Source: GCA-2401155 sp045047085 (GTDB lineage Bacteria; Pseudomonadota; Alphaproteobacteria; Rhizobiales; Rhizobiaceae). From it: 64,000 nucleotides of DNA. This document shows, piece by piece, positions 55,129 to 63,021 of this stretch. Position numbers and translations under genes: made by a program. The first letter of the stretch is position 1. Each line of letters starts with the position of its first letter. The DNA lies in the NCBI GenBank assembly GCA_045047085.1, contig JASFYT010000056.1, forward strand, positions 1-64,000, given 5' to 3'. Under the pieces are notes generated by a model. It did not search any database and had not been told where the DNA came from. It saw nothing but the letters and a program-made list of their open reading frames with translations.

Positions 55129-57108
55129 ATGCGCTTTCCCTCTTCTTTTCTTGACGATATTCGTGACCGGCTTCGGATATCCGAAGTTGTGGGCACTCGT
55201 GTCTCATTTGACAAGAAGAAAACCAATGCGGCCAAGGGAGATTTTTGGGGTTGTTGCCCGTTTCATGGGGAAAAAACGCCAAGCTTTCATTGCGAAGACC
55301 GTAAGGGGCGCTACCATTGTTTCGGGTGTGGGGTTTCGGGAGACCATTTTAAGTTTGTAACAGAACTGGATGGCCTTGCTTTTCCTGAGGCTGTGGAATT
55401 GTTGGCCGGGCAGGCGGGGCTTGCCATGCCGATCATGGACAAAGCCGAGCAGCAGCGCGAAGAAGCTCGGGCTACTTTGTTTGATGTGATGGAAATGGCG
55501 TCAAAGTTTTTCGAAGATCAGCTACAGCACGCCAATGGAGCGAAGGCGCGAGCCTATCTACGTGACCGTGGATTGCGGGTGGATGTGCAACAAGAATTTC
55601 GTTTGGGTTATGCTCCTGAAAGCCGGAATGCTTTGAAAGAGTTTTTGGCATCCAAAAATATTCCACAGGCTCAGGTTGAAGCCTGTGGGCTGGTGGTGTT
55701 CGGGCCGGATATTGCGGTTTCTTATGATCGCTTTCGTGATCGGGTAATGTTTCCGATACCGGATTCTCGTGGGCGCGTCATTGCTTTTGGTGGTAGGGCG
55801 TTGCGGGCTGATGTTCCTGCGAAATACCTTAATTCGCCCGAGACGGATTTATTCCATAAATCCAATGTGCTTTATAATTTTGCCAAAGCGCGCAAACCGG
55901 CATTTGATAAAAAACAAGTCATTGTTGCTGAAGGCTATATGGATGTGATTGCGCTCCATGCAGCGGGTTTTCCTCATGCGGTGGCACCTCTTGGGACGGC
56001 TTTGACCGAACCTCAGATGAACCTTTTATGGCGCATGCATGATGAACCGATCCTTTGTTTCGATGGGGATGGGGCAGGGATTGCGGCTGCCTACCGCGCT
56101 GCAGATATGGCGCTGCCATCATTGGCTCCGGGGCGCTCTGTTCGCTTTGCCATGTTGCCGGACGGGCTGGACCCGGATGATCTGATTAGAGAATCCGGCC
56201 CCGATGCCATGGATGAGGTTTTAAACACTGCTTTACCGCTGGCAGAACTGGTGTGGAACCGCGAGACGGCAAAAGGGGTCTACGATACGCCTGAGCGCAA
56301 GGCGGAGCTTGAGGCGCGTTTAAAACAGATCGTGACACTCATTCGCGACGAAAGCGTGCGCTATCATTATTCACAAGATGTGCGCGATAGGCTGGCGCAA
56401 TATTTTGGCCGTGCCAATCGTTCTGGAGGGAATTATAATAAAGGGCGAGGTAATGGCGGGGGAAATTATTCCCGTAGCAATGGCCAGCAAAATAAGCCTA
56501 ATGCCGATGGTATTGTTCCTATGGGACAATCGGGCCGAATTGCTGCCAGTCCCACTTTGCTAAATTCTAAATTGATGAAGAGTAATCCGAGCAATATTCC
56601 TTTGCGCGAGAGCGTGTTGGTGGCCGGGTTGGTATTTCATCCTGCAGTTGCCATTGATTGTTTCGATGAAGTTGCCGGGCTGACTCTACAAAATAAAGCT
56701 GCTCGCCAGATACAATCAGTTGTTCTTGATGTGCTGGCGTCATGGGACGGAGAGAGCGAACAACCTAATCTCGACATGGTTTTGGCAGCGGTGGCGAAGG
56801 CCGGGCTTGAGGATGTGGTAAAACGCATGGAGCGCCAACTTCGCGAAGGTTGCATTTGGCAATCTCTGCCGGAAGCGGCATTTGAAGATGCCCGTGATGG
56901 ATGGAAACAAGCCTATGCCTTGCACCAGCGTAATCACGCACTATCTAAAGAGTTAAGGTTTGCAGAGCGCGCGTTTGCAGATGACGGTAGTCAGGAAAAT
57001 CTTGAGCGGCATTTACAGGTACAAAAAGAGTTAGCAGAACTGGAAGGAACAGAGGCGATAATTGAAGGATTTGGCCTCTCATCCGGTCGGAAAATGTCAG
57101 GCATGTGA
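55129..57108 (+). CDS. dnaG: DNA primase DnaG
   Basis: 659 residues. The CHC2 zinc finger is in CCPFHGEKTPSFHCED with HCFGC (about residues 37-65). The catalytic core includes the TOPRIM motif VAEGYMDVIALH and CFDGDGAGIAAAYRA (about 260-345), and the C-terminal helicase-binding domain starts near 500. A Gly/Asn-rich linker (RGNGGGNYSRSNGQQN) joins core and tail. It makes RNA primers for replication. The start MRFPSSFLDDI is the family norm; an ATG nine bases upstream is in frame. Confidence 0.96.
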   Translation: MRFPSSFLDDIRDRLRISEVVGTRVSFDKKKTNAAKGDFWGCCPFHGEKTPSFHCEDRKGRYHCFGCGVSGDHFKFVTELDGLAFPEAVELLAGQAGLAMPIMDKAEQQREEARATLFDVMEMASKFFEDQLQHANGAKARAYLRDRGLRVDVQQEFRLGYAPESRNALKEFLASKNIPQAQVEACGLVVFGPDIAVSYDRFRDRVMFPIPDSRGRVIAFGGRALRADVPAKYLNSPETDLFHKSNVLYNFAKARKPAFDKKQVIVAEGYMDVIALHAAGFPHAVAPLGTALTEPQMNLLWRMHDEPILCFDGDGAGIAAAYRAADMALPSLAPGRSVRFAMLPDGLDPDDLIRESGPDAMDEVLNTALPLAELVWNRETAKGVYDTPERKAELEARLKQIVTLIRDESVRYHYSQDVRDRLAQYFGRANRSGGNYNKGRGNGGGNYSRSNGQQNKPNADGIVPMGQSGRIAASPTLLNSKLMKSNPSNIPLRESVLVAGLVFHPAVAIDCFDEVAGLTLQNKAARQIQSVVLDVLASWDGESEQPNLDMVLAAVAKAGLEDVVKRMERQLREGCIWQSLPEAAFEDARDGWKQAYALHQRNHALSKELRFAERAFADDGSQENLERHLQVQKELAELEGTEAIIEGFGLSSGRKMSGM

Positions 57109-57188
57109 CGCGTTATGGTGCGCGAAAACTAAATGATTTGGTAAAAATTTACCTTTTGACCAAAAATTTGACTTGACTGCTGGCACTT

Positions 57189-57218
57189 TTGACGGAATCA
57201 AATATAGAAAGATATTAT
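57189..57218 (+). promoter_or_regulatory. Candidate sigma-70 promoter of rpoD
   Basis: TTGACG (57189-57194) and TATTAT (57213-57218) are 18 bases apart, close to the consensus housekeeping promoter. They lie about 250 bp ahead of the rpoD start, in a 361-bp gap. Confidence 0.5.
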
Positions 57219-57294
57219 ATTTCAAAGGCATGAACGCTGAAGCATGTCTGACCGTGCATGTGATTGGGAAAAAATGATCACTTGAATCATGGGG

Positions 57295-57311
57295 TTAAGG
57301 CATGGTTAACC
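57295..57311 (+). promoter_or_regulatory. CtrA-type site upstream of rpoD
   Basis: TTAAGGCATGGTTAACC contains TTAA-N7-TTAA followed by CC, the full CtrA pattern. It lies about 160 bp ahead of rpoD and downstream of the candidate promoter, so it could repress or drive a second start. Confidence 0.45.
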
Positions 57312-57469
57312 ATAAGTCGGCTATTCAGTTAAGAGATTATCGGCGGTGTGATTCGTTTTGAACGGGGCACGGGTTTGCTAATTTGGGCAAATTTCCGCTA
57401 AAACATACGAAAAATGGGCGAAAAATGACGATTTTTCGCTTTCACGAAGTTCCATGGAGTAACTGCCAC

Positions 57470-59458
57470 ATGGCAACCAAAGTTAAAGAAAAAAAGACTG
57501 ATAAGAAAACCAAAGCCGAAGGTCAGGATGGACCACTGCTCGATCTTTCGAGTAATGCGGTAAAGAAGATGATCCGTGCAGCTAAGAAACGTGGATATGT
57601 GACCGTTGACGAGTTAAATGCGGTGCTTCCTTCTGACGAAGTTTCTTCTGAACAAATCGAAGATACGATGTCGATGCTTTCTGAAATGGGCATCAATGTT
57701 GTGGAAGAGGAAGAGGCCGAAGAGGAGGTGCAAAGCACCGATCTGGTCGAATCTGGCGAAAAGGCCGTTGTCAAAGCCAAGAAACGTGAACCTGCTGATC
57801 GCACCGACGATCCGGTGCGCATGTATCTGCGTGAAATGGGCACTGTGGAGTTGCTCTCCCGCGAAGGTGAGATTTCAATTGCCAAGCGAATTGAGGCTGG
57901 CCGCGAAACCATGATTGCCGGTCTTTGCGAAAACCCTTTGACTTTCCAGGCAATTATCATCTGGCGTGACGATTTGATCGACGAAGAAATTCTACTTCGT
58001 GATATTATCGATCTTGAGGCAACTTATGCCGGGCCGGATGCTAAAAATAATACGCCGAAGCCGCCTACTCAGGAAGAAAAAGATAAGGCTGCGAAGGAAG
58101 CTCAGGAAAAACGAGACGCTGATATTCAAATTGATCCTCTCACCGGGCTTGAGATTGAAGTCGATGATGACGAGGAGGATGATGAAGCAAATCTTTCTCT
58201 CGCCGCCATGGAGGAGGAGCTGAAACCTAAGGTTCTTGAAATTTTCGATACCATTGCTGACAGCTTCAAGAAACTACGTCGTTTGCAGGACCAGTTGGTT
58301 GAAAAGGCGATGGAGAATAAAACCCTCTCGCCTGCCCAAGAGCGTCGCTACAAAGAATTGTTTGATACGATTGTCGTCAGCGTGAAATCTCTCGCACTGA
58401 ACAACAGCCGTATTGAAGCGCTGATTGAACAACTTTATGGCATCAATAAAAGCCTTGTGGGACAAGAAGGTAAATTGCTGCGTCTTGCCGAAAGTTATGG
58501 CGTTTCGCGCACGGATTTCCTTAAGGAATATATGGGTTCAGAACTTGATCCCAACTGGATTCGCCGTATTGCCAATCTGTCAGCCAAGGGCTGGAAAGAA
58601 TTCAATAAGGCCGAGAACAAGCAGATCAAGGAAATTCGTAACGAAATTCACGAACTTGCAACTGCGACAGGTCTTCAACCTACTGAATTCCGCCGCATCG
58701 TTCATAAGGTGCAAAAAGGCGAACGCGAGGCGCGCCAGGCCAAGAAGGAAATGGTCGAAGCAAATCTGCGTTTGGTGATTTCCATTGCTAAAAAATATAC
58801 CAATCGTGGTTTGCAATTCCTTGATCTGATTCAGGAAGGCAATATCGGCTTGATGAAGGCGGTTGATAAATTTGAATATCGCCGTGGTTATAAATTCTCG
58901 ACCTATGCCACCTGGTGGATCAGACAGGCGATCACTCGTTCAATTGCCGATCAGGCACGCACCATTCGTATTCCGGTGCATATGATTGAAACGATCAACA
59001 AGATCGTTCGTACCAGCCGCCAGATGCTGCACGAGATTGGTCGCGAGCCGACACCCGAAGAGTTATCTTCGAAACTGGCCATGCCGCTTGAAAAAGTGCG
59101 CAAGGTTTTGAAAATCGCCAAGGAGCCAATTAGCCTCGAAACCCCAATCGGGGATGAGGAAGATAGCCATCTGGGCGATTTCATTGAAGATAAAAATGCA
59201 ATCCTGCCGATTGATGCGGCCATTCAGGCTAATCTGCGCGAGACAACTACCCGCGTGCTGGCATCTCTCACACCGCGTGAAGAGCGCGTGTTGCGGATGC
59301 GCTTTGGCATTGGCATGAACACCGATCACACGCTTGAAGAAGTGGGACAGCAGTTTTCTGTGACCCGTGAGCGTATTCGCCAGATTGAAGCTAAGGCGCT
59401 CAGGAAACTGAAGCATCCGAGCCGTTCTCGTAAACTTAGGTCGTTTCTGGATAGCTAA
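57470..59458 (+). CDS. rpoD: Housekeeping sigma factor RpoD (sigma-70)
   Basis: 662 residues. Region 1.1 is acidic (about 20-85), region 1.2 holds DDPVRMYLREMGTVELLSREGE, and a non-conserved insert of about 200 residues rich in acidic residues follows. Region 2 contains NLRLVISIAKKYTNRGLQFLDLIQEG and YKFSTYATWWIRQAI (promoter melting and -10 contacts). Region 3 follows, then region 4 with EEVGQQFSVTRERIRQIEAKAL (-35 contacts). GGAG precedes the ATG at 57470. It lies 361 bp after dnaG, as in most alphaproteobacteria. Confidence 0.98.
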   Translation: MATKVKEKKTDKKTKAEGQDGPLLDLSSNAVKKMIRAAKKRGYVTVDELNAVLPSDEVSSEQIEDTMSMLSEMGINVVEEEEAEEEVQSTDLVESGEKAVVKAKKREPADRTDDPVRMYLREMGTVELLSREGEISIAKRIEAGRETMIAGLCENPLTFQAIIIWRDDLIDEEILLRDIIDLEATYAGPDAKNNTPKPPTQEEKDKAAKEAQEKRDADIQIDPLTGLEIEVDDDEEDDEANLSLAAMEEELKPKVLEIFDTIADSFKKLRRLQDQLVEKAMENKTLSPAQERRYKELFDTIVVSVKSLALNNSRIEALIEQLYGINKSLVGQEGKLLRLAESYGVSRTDFLKEYMGSELDPNWIRRIANLSAKGWKEFNKAENKQIKEIRNEIHELATATGLQPTEFRRIVHKVQKGEREARQAKKEMVEANLRLVISIAKKYTNRGLQFLDLIQEGNIGLMKAVDKFEYRRGYKFSTYATWWIRQAITRSIADQARTIRIPVHMIETINKIVRTSRQMLHEIGREPTPEELSSKLAMPLEKVRKVLKIAKEPISLETPIGDEEDSHLGDFIEDKNAILPIDAAIQANLRETTTRVLASLTPREERVLRMRFGIGMNTDHTLEEVGQQFSVTRERIRQIEAKALRKLKHPSRSRKLRSFLDS

Positions 59459-59459
59459 G

Positions 59460-59476
59460 GGGTGTTTCACCCTTTG
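59460..59476 (+). terminator. Short hairpin after rpoD
   Basis: GGGTG and CACCC flank TTT directly after the rpoD stop, followed by TTTGG. The stem is short, so terminator activity is uncertain. Confidence 0.4.
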
Positions 59477-59498
59477 GTGGACAGAAACGCTTTATTTT

Positions 59499-59604
59499 CT
59501 TGCTCACGGCGTATCCAAGGCATTCTTGGTAGCATGTCTTCGACATGACGCATTGGGCATGCGCGGCGCAGCTAGCGCCGGGCGGCTGTTTGCCGCCTTG
59601 AACG
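59499..59604. repeat. Multi-hairpin intergenic element, copy 2
   Basis: CTTGCTCACGGCGT through TTGAACG, with stems CCAAG/CTTGG (59515-59529), CATGTC/GACATG (59533-59547, an extra stem absent from copy 1), GGCGC/GCGCC (59565-59579) and GGCGGC/GCCGCC (59581-59597). The last stem is GACCG/CGGTC in the copy at 50801: both arms changed together. It lies in the 198-bp gap between rpoD and hlyU. Confidence 0.7.
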
Positions 59605-59656
59605 CGAGGCTAAGTGTTCGAGCGTTTTAGGTTATGGTGTTATAGGAGGTAATCTG

Positions 59657-59938
59657 ATGTCGATTTTGAAATGGTTATTTGGTGGTAAGTCTTCTGCTGC
59701 GGAAGAACTTCAGGCCTCTGTCGAGCATGAGGGCTACACGATCACGCCTTCGCCTATCAATGAGGGCGGGCAATATCGACTTTGTGGTGTTATCTCCAAA
59801 AACATTGATGGTGAGTTGCGGGAGCATCGTCTTATTCGGGCCGATCTTTTGCCCTCGATCAACGAAGCCAACGAGTTTACCATTCGCAAGGCCAAGCAAG
59901 CGATTAACGAGCAAGGCGACCGGATTTTTTCCACCTGA
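59657..59938 (+). CDS. HlyU-family protein
   Basis: 93 residues of the alphaproteobacterial HlyU family: start MSILKWLFGGK, central GYTITPSPINEGGQYRLCGVI and HRLIRADLLPSINEANEF. It is named after a regulator, but it lacks a helix-turn-helix of the Vibrio HlyU type, so a transcription role is unproven. AGGAGG lies just upstream of the ATG. Confidence 0.88.
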   Translation: MSILKWLFGGKSSAAEELQASVEHEGYTITPSPINEGGQYRLCGVISKNIDGELREHRLIRADLLPSINEANEFTIRKAKQAINEQGDRIFST

Positions 59939-60030
59939 ACCATAAATGAACGCGCTATTCCAAATTGGTTCAGCGCAGATTTTCTATTGTCTGATCATGA
60001 GATGCAAGCGCGTCCGTTGAAACAGGAGAT

Positions 60031-60516
60031 ATGAAAATGTTTGGTTCAGGAATTAAAAAGATACTCAGTAAAACTTTGGCATCCGCACTTGTGGCAGCAA
60101 CCATGTTTGGTGCTTCTGCACCTCTTGCAAACGCCGGGAACGGGATGAATGCTCCGATCAACCTCACTTTTGCAGGTCAGGAAGATTTTAAAGTTCAAAA
60201 AGTGCATCACCGCTCTGGGCGTCGGGATGGTCGTCGGCATGGATATGGCCACGGCCGCAGGCATGGTTATCAGGGTGGGTATGGCAGAGGACGTGGTCAT
60301 GGTGGTTATGACAGGCATCGTGGTCGCGGCTATGGTTGCTCCCCACACCGTGCGGTAAATCGAGCCTGGAATATGGGATTGAACAATCCGCATGTGAAGC
60401 GCGTTGGCAGACGCCACATTGTTGTTAAAGGTAGATATCAGGGTGCACGAGCAAAAGTAGTATTCTCTCGCTACGGCGGTTGCCGTGTCGTGAATTTTGA
60501 ACGTAATTACTGGTAG
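60031..60516 (+). CDS. Secreted basic Gly/His/Arg-rich protein
   Basis: 161 residues with a signal peptide (TLASALVAATMFGASAPLANA, cut near residue 35). The middle (about 63-105) is a run of Arg, His, Gly and Tyr in short imperfect repeats such as RRHGYGHGRRHGY. The C-terminal 55 residues (AVNRAWNMGLNNPHVKRVGRRHIVVKGRYQG) form a compact conserved-looking domain also found in rhizobial exported proteins I cannot name. The His-rich part could bind metal. AGGAG precedes the ATG, and a strong terminator follows. Confidence 0.78.
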   Translation: MKMFGSGIKKILSKTLASALVAATMFGASAPLANAGNGMNAPINLTFAGQEDFKVQKVHHRSGRRDGRRHGYGHGRRHGYQGGYGRGRGHGGYDRHRGRGYGCSPHRAVNRAWNMGLNNPHVKRVGRRHIVVKGRYQGARAKVVFSRYGGCRVVNFERNYW

Positions 60517-60532
60517 TAACCATCCAGGTTTG

Positions 60533-60570
60533 AAAAAAGCCCGGTCAGATTTACTGATCGGGCTTTTTTA
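60533..60570. terminator. Bidirectional Rho-independent terminator
   Basis: GCCCGGTCAG (60539-60548) pairs with CTGATCGGGC (60554-60563) with one wobble, flanked by A6 on the left and T6 on the right. It serves the secreted-protein gene on the plus strand and the SIMPL gene on the minus strand. Confidence 0.92.
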
Positions 60571-60572
60571 TG

Positions 60573-61337
60573 TTACTGGGCGATTTCCCAACTGACCGTG
60601 ACATTCACCCGATAGCTGTTTTCGCCGCCCTGGACGGGAACAGCCATTTCAGCAGGTTTGTCGGACATCATGCGTACCTGAGCGGCCATTGGCATAGGTC
60701 GAGGCATCGAGTGTTGTTCGTTGATGGTGATGATACGACCAAGACTTACACCAGCAGCAGAGGTGAGGGTGGTTGCCTTTTTAATGGCGTTTTCTATCGC
60801 CTTCTTCCGGGCCTTAGTGAGAGCATCTCCCGGGTCATCGTTGGTGAAACGGATGTCGCCGCCACTATTTACACCAAGCGTTACAACCTGATCGAGTACT
60901 GAACCCACCGTCTTCAAATCACGAATTTTGATGGTTAGCCGGTTGGATACTTGATATCCGATGATTCTAGGTGGTTTTTGCTCACCGGAGCTGCTGCGCT
61001 TGAAATATTGGTAGCGCGGCTGAATATTGAAGTTGGCAGTTTGCAAATCCTTATCGGCGATATTTTGTGCCTTCATGGCTGCAATAACTCTCGCCATTGC
61101 CACATTATTTGCATCAAGCGCCTTGCGTGCCGTTTTGGCCTGACGCAGAACGCCTACGCTAATGATTGCAATATCTGGAGCGATGGATACGGAACCGGAT
61201 CCGGTAACGTGAATGGTCGCCGTCTTTTCCTTGTTTTGTTGCGCAAAAACCGATGTGGGAGCGAGCAGACTTACACCCAAAACGAGTGTGGCAACAAGAC
61301 GTTGCGGGGTGAGGGACGGGCGGTTTGGATAGATCAT
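60573..61337 (-). CDS. SIMPL-domain (DUF541) periplasmic protein
   Basis: 254 residues with a signal peptide (RLVATLVLGVSLLAPTSVFAQ). SIMPL/DUF541 marks are IHVTGSGSVSIAPDIAIISVGV, the long helix ALDANNVAMARVIAAMKAQNIADKDLQT, FNIQPRYQY, GYQVSNRLTIKIRD and the C-terminal VNVTVSWEI. Related proteins (BP26, Brucella) form channel-like rings in the periplasm, and others relate to oxidative stress; the exact role is unclear. AGGAG lies 11 bases ahead of the ATG at 61337. Confidence 0.88.
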   Translation of the reverse strand: MIYPNRPSLTPQRLVATLVLGVSLLAPTSVFAQQNKEKTATIHVTGSGSVSIAPDIAIISVGVLRQAKTARKALDANNVAMARVIAAMKAQNIADKDLQTANFNIQPRYQYFKRSSSGEQKPPRIIGYQVSNRLTIKIRDLKTVGSVLDQVVTLGVNSGGDIRFTNDDPGDALTKARKKAIENAIKKATTLTSAAGVSLGRIITINEQHSMPRPMPMAAQVRMMSDKPAEMAVPVQGGENSYRVNVTVSWEIAQ

Positions 61338-61499
61338 GGCTAACAAGTCTCCTGTTTGTGTTTCCACCAATAGGCACTCAATTATGGAAGCATTGGGGCC
61401 GTTTGGAACACATGTTATCTGATTCGTAAATAAACGCAGGAATTTCATCTTTTCGGGGCTTGTGAGCGGGCGACAAAAAGGCTAATTGAACATCCAACC

Positions 61500-61575
61500 G
61501 GGTCTGTAGCTCAACGGTTAGAGCCAGCGGCTCATAACCGCTTGGTTGGGGGTTCGAATCCCTCCAGACCCACCA
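61500..61575 (+). tRNA. tRNA with CAT anticodon (Ile2-like or elongator Met)
   Basis: Full cloverleaf: acceptor GGGTCTG with CAGACCC plus A and encoded CCA; D arm with GTAGCTCAACGGTTAGAGC; anticodon loop CTCATAA; T arm GGGGGTTCGAATCCCTC. The anticodon is CAT. The anticodon stem and CTTGGT variable region look more like tRNA-Ile read with lysidine than elongator Met, but this is not certain. A phage-like module begins about 170 bp downstream, on the minus strand. Confidence 0.95.
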
Positions 61576-61747
61576 TTCTTTATCTCACGCTTAATGCTAT
61601 GTATAATAACAAAACCTTCCCTTGCCCTAAAGGTGTAGAACAATGTCGATGTAGCCGGACGCGCAAAACTGATTTTTTGACAGGTAAAGTTAGAACACTA
61701 GGTTTTCTATCTGTGGCTCATTTGTAGCGCAGTCCCGCCTTTTTCAT

Positions 61748-61933
61748 TCAATCCTGCAGCCTGACACCGCCCTGTGCCGGTCTGGCCCTGATCTTTGGGC
61801 AGGCTTCATAGTTATGCTTCTGTGATCCACAGTACGAACATTTGAGCGATCTTCTACTTCCTTGCCCTCCTGCTGTCTTTGGGCAATGGCTCGTTGGATG
61901 CCATTTTGAGCCACAATAAGTGCAATGTACCAT
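61748..61933 (-). CDS. Small protein with two CCHC zinc knuckles
   Basis: 61 residues almost filled by two CX2CX4HX4C knuckles: Cys4, Cys7, His12, Cys17 and Cys32, Cys35, His40, Cys45, each as YCGS followed by His and a Cys-Pro-Lys ending. Such knuckles bind single-stranded nucleic acid in retroviral and eukaryotic proteins; in phages they are rare but occur. AAGGG lies nine bases before the ATG. A helix-like peptide is open in another frame just upstream (62030 to about 61935), so the gene may have lost an N-terminal part by a frameshift. Last gene of the phage-like operon. Confidence 0.7.
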   Translation of the reverse strand: MVHCTYCGSKWHPTSHCPKTAGGQGSRRSLKCSYCGSQKHNYEACPKIRARPAQGGVRLQD

Positions 61934-61990
61934 GAATTCTGTCCCTTTTAATGATCCTCAAAGCATCCTCGAAGGTGGTTTGAAGCTGTT

Positions 61991-62758
61991 TTATGCTGGT
62001 TGTCTGGCTCGTTGGGCGCGTTTTCTGCATGATGGTCCAGCATAACTGGCGCGACCAACGACTGCACGGCCGCAATTGCAATTGCATCGCTTGTGTGACT
62101 TCGCAGCGCTTTTGTTTGTGACAGAATTTCCATAGACGGTTTCAGCAATCAAATGGGCTACATGGCTCCCCAGCGCCATTGGTACGGCGTTAGCAACCGC
62201 CTGTTTCTTTCCGGCCAGTGAGAAGAAGGGAACGTCAAAATCACTCTTCAATCCCTGTATTTCACAGCAGGCAGAGAATGACCGCTCATCCGATCCGGTA
62301 ACACATGTCCCGGCGATCTGGCCTCTGGTGCCGTTCATTGGGTTGAGGATATGGCCTGATTTGGAACCAAAAACGAAGTCTCGTCGGCGACTGAAATCAG
62401 AGAACCATGCCAGATCGAGCGCAAAGCGTTGTTGTTAATATCCCTTAATCTCGATGTTTGGAGCGCACACTACGTTTTCAAACAGGAACCAATCACAGTC
62501 TGCCTCGATGGCCACACGGCCAAACTCTTCAAGCATGCCGTGGCCATAATCGGTTGGTGCGCGGTTGAGCTTTGAAAAGTCCTGACAAGGCGGTCCGCCA
62601 ATCACACCGTTGAATTTACCCGATGGTGGGTGGAAATCTAGTATATTACCGCCGGTGATGATGTCCGGGCCGCGCACCACGCAAAACCCTTCCTGTTCAA
62701 AAGCCCTGCCCAGTAGGTCAATGCCGGGGAAGATTGAAAGTATCAGTTCCCCGTTCAT
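61991..62758 (-). pseudogene. Phage-type DNA cytosine-C5 methyltransferase, broken by one stop codon
   Basis: 256 codons with C5-methyltransferase motifs in order: I (LSIFPGIDLLGRAF), IV with catalytic Cys58 (GGPPCQDFS), VI (FLFENV), VIII-like (FSRRRDFVFG) and X (VANAVPMALGSHVAHLI), then a basic Cys-rich phage-type tail (CGRAVVGRASYAGPSCRKRAQR). Codon 108 is TAA (62437-62435) in GY*QQRFALDL; the frame is otherwise open on both sides, so a single CAA-to-TAA change would explain it. Active enzyme needs both halves, so it is likely dead unless suppressed. The ATG overlaps the preceding ORF in ATGA. Confidence 0.85.
62094..62122. repeat. Two-unit YGTGAC repeat inside the methyltransferase gene
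   Basis: TGTGAC at 62094 and 62117 are 23 bases apart. The 29-base block matches 62761-62789 at 26 of 29 positions, including the spacer core CGCAGCGCTTTTGTT. It therefore belongs to the same system as the large array and flanks the methyltransferase core as a direct repeat. Confidence 0.8.
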
Positions 62759-63021
62759 ATCGTGACCGCGCAGCGCTTTTGTTTGTGACGGGCCCCACAT
62801 AACAAATGTGACAAGTCCAAGGGCAATTGCGTGACCAAAGCGTGACAGATCGATCGCGAAAAATGTGACAAACCGGCCGGAAAGAATGTGACTGACCGGG
62901 CTTTAATATCGTGACGCCTCGATGTTGGTTTATGTGACATTCTGGAATGAATATTCGTGACGCAGCTCCTGAACTGAACGTGACACGACGGTCGGAGAAT
63001 ATGTGACTGAATACCGCTCAT
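62755..63021 (-). CDS. 88-codon ORF spanning the 23-bp array, coupled at both ends
   Basis: The frame starts with ATG overlapping the dam stop (ATGA, 63021-63018) and ends in TGA overlapping the methyltransferase start (ATGA, 62758-62755). No stop interrupts it. The product is Ser/His/Arg/Cys-rich with a 23-residue pattern (SH, then Cys-His or Arg-His, then Val-Thr) that simply follows from GTCAC read in three frames. The only irregularity of the array is a 12-base loss, which keeps the frame. I see no known domain. It may be a real small protein or only a translated bridge between the two methyltransferase genes. Confidence 0.45.
   Translation of the reverse strand: MSGIQSHILRPSCHVQFRSCVTNIHSRMSHKPTSRRHDIKARSVTFFPAGLSHFSRSICHALVTQLPLDLSHLLCGARHKQKRCAVTI

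Noticed and set aside
61854..62087. 77-codon frame between the methyltransferase end and the zinc-knuckle gene
   Set aside because: Only a short stretch (TTFEDALRIIKRDR) looks protein-like. Most of it overlaps better-supported frames, so I noted it only as a possible lost N-terminal part of the zinc-knuckle gene.
62755..63021. Protein tandem-repeat domain of 23 residues
   Set aside because: The apparent residue pattern (SH, CH or RH, VT) is only GTCAC read in three frames. Conservation is in the DNA, so I do not claim a repeat-protein fold.
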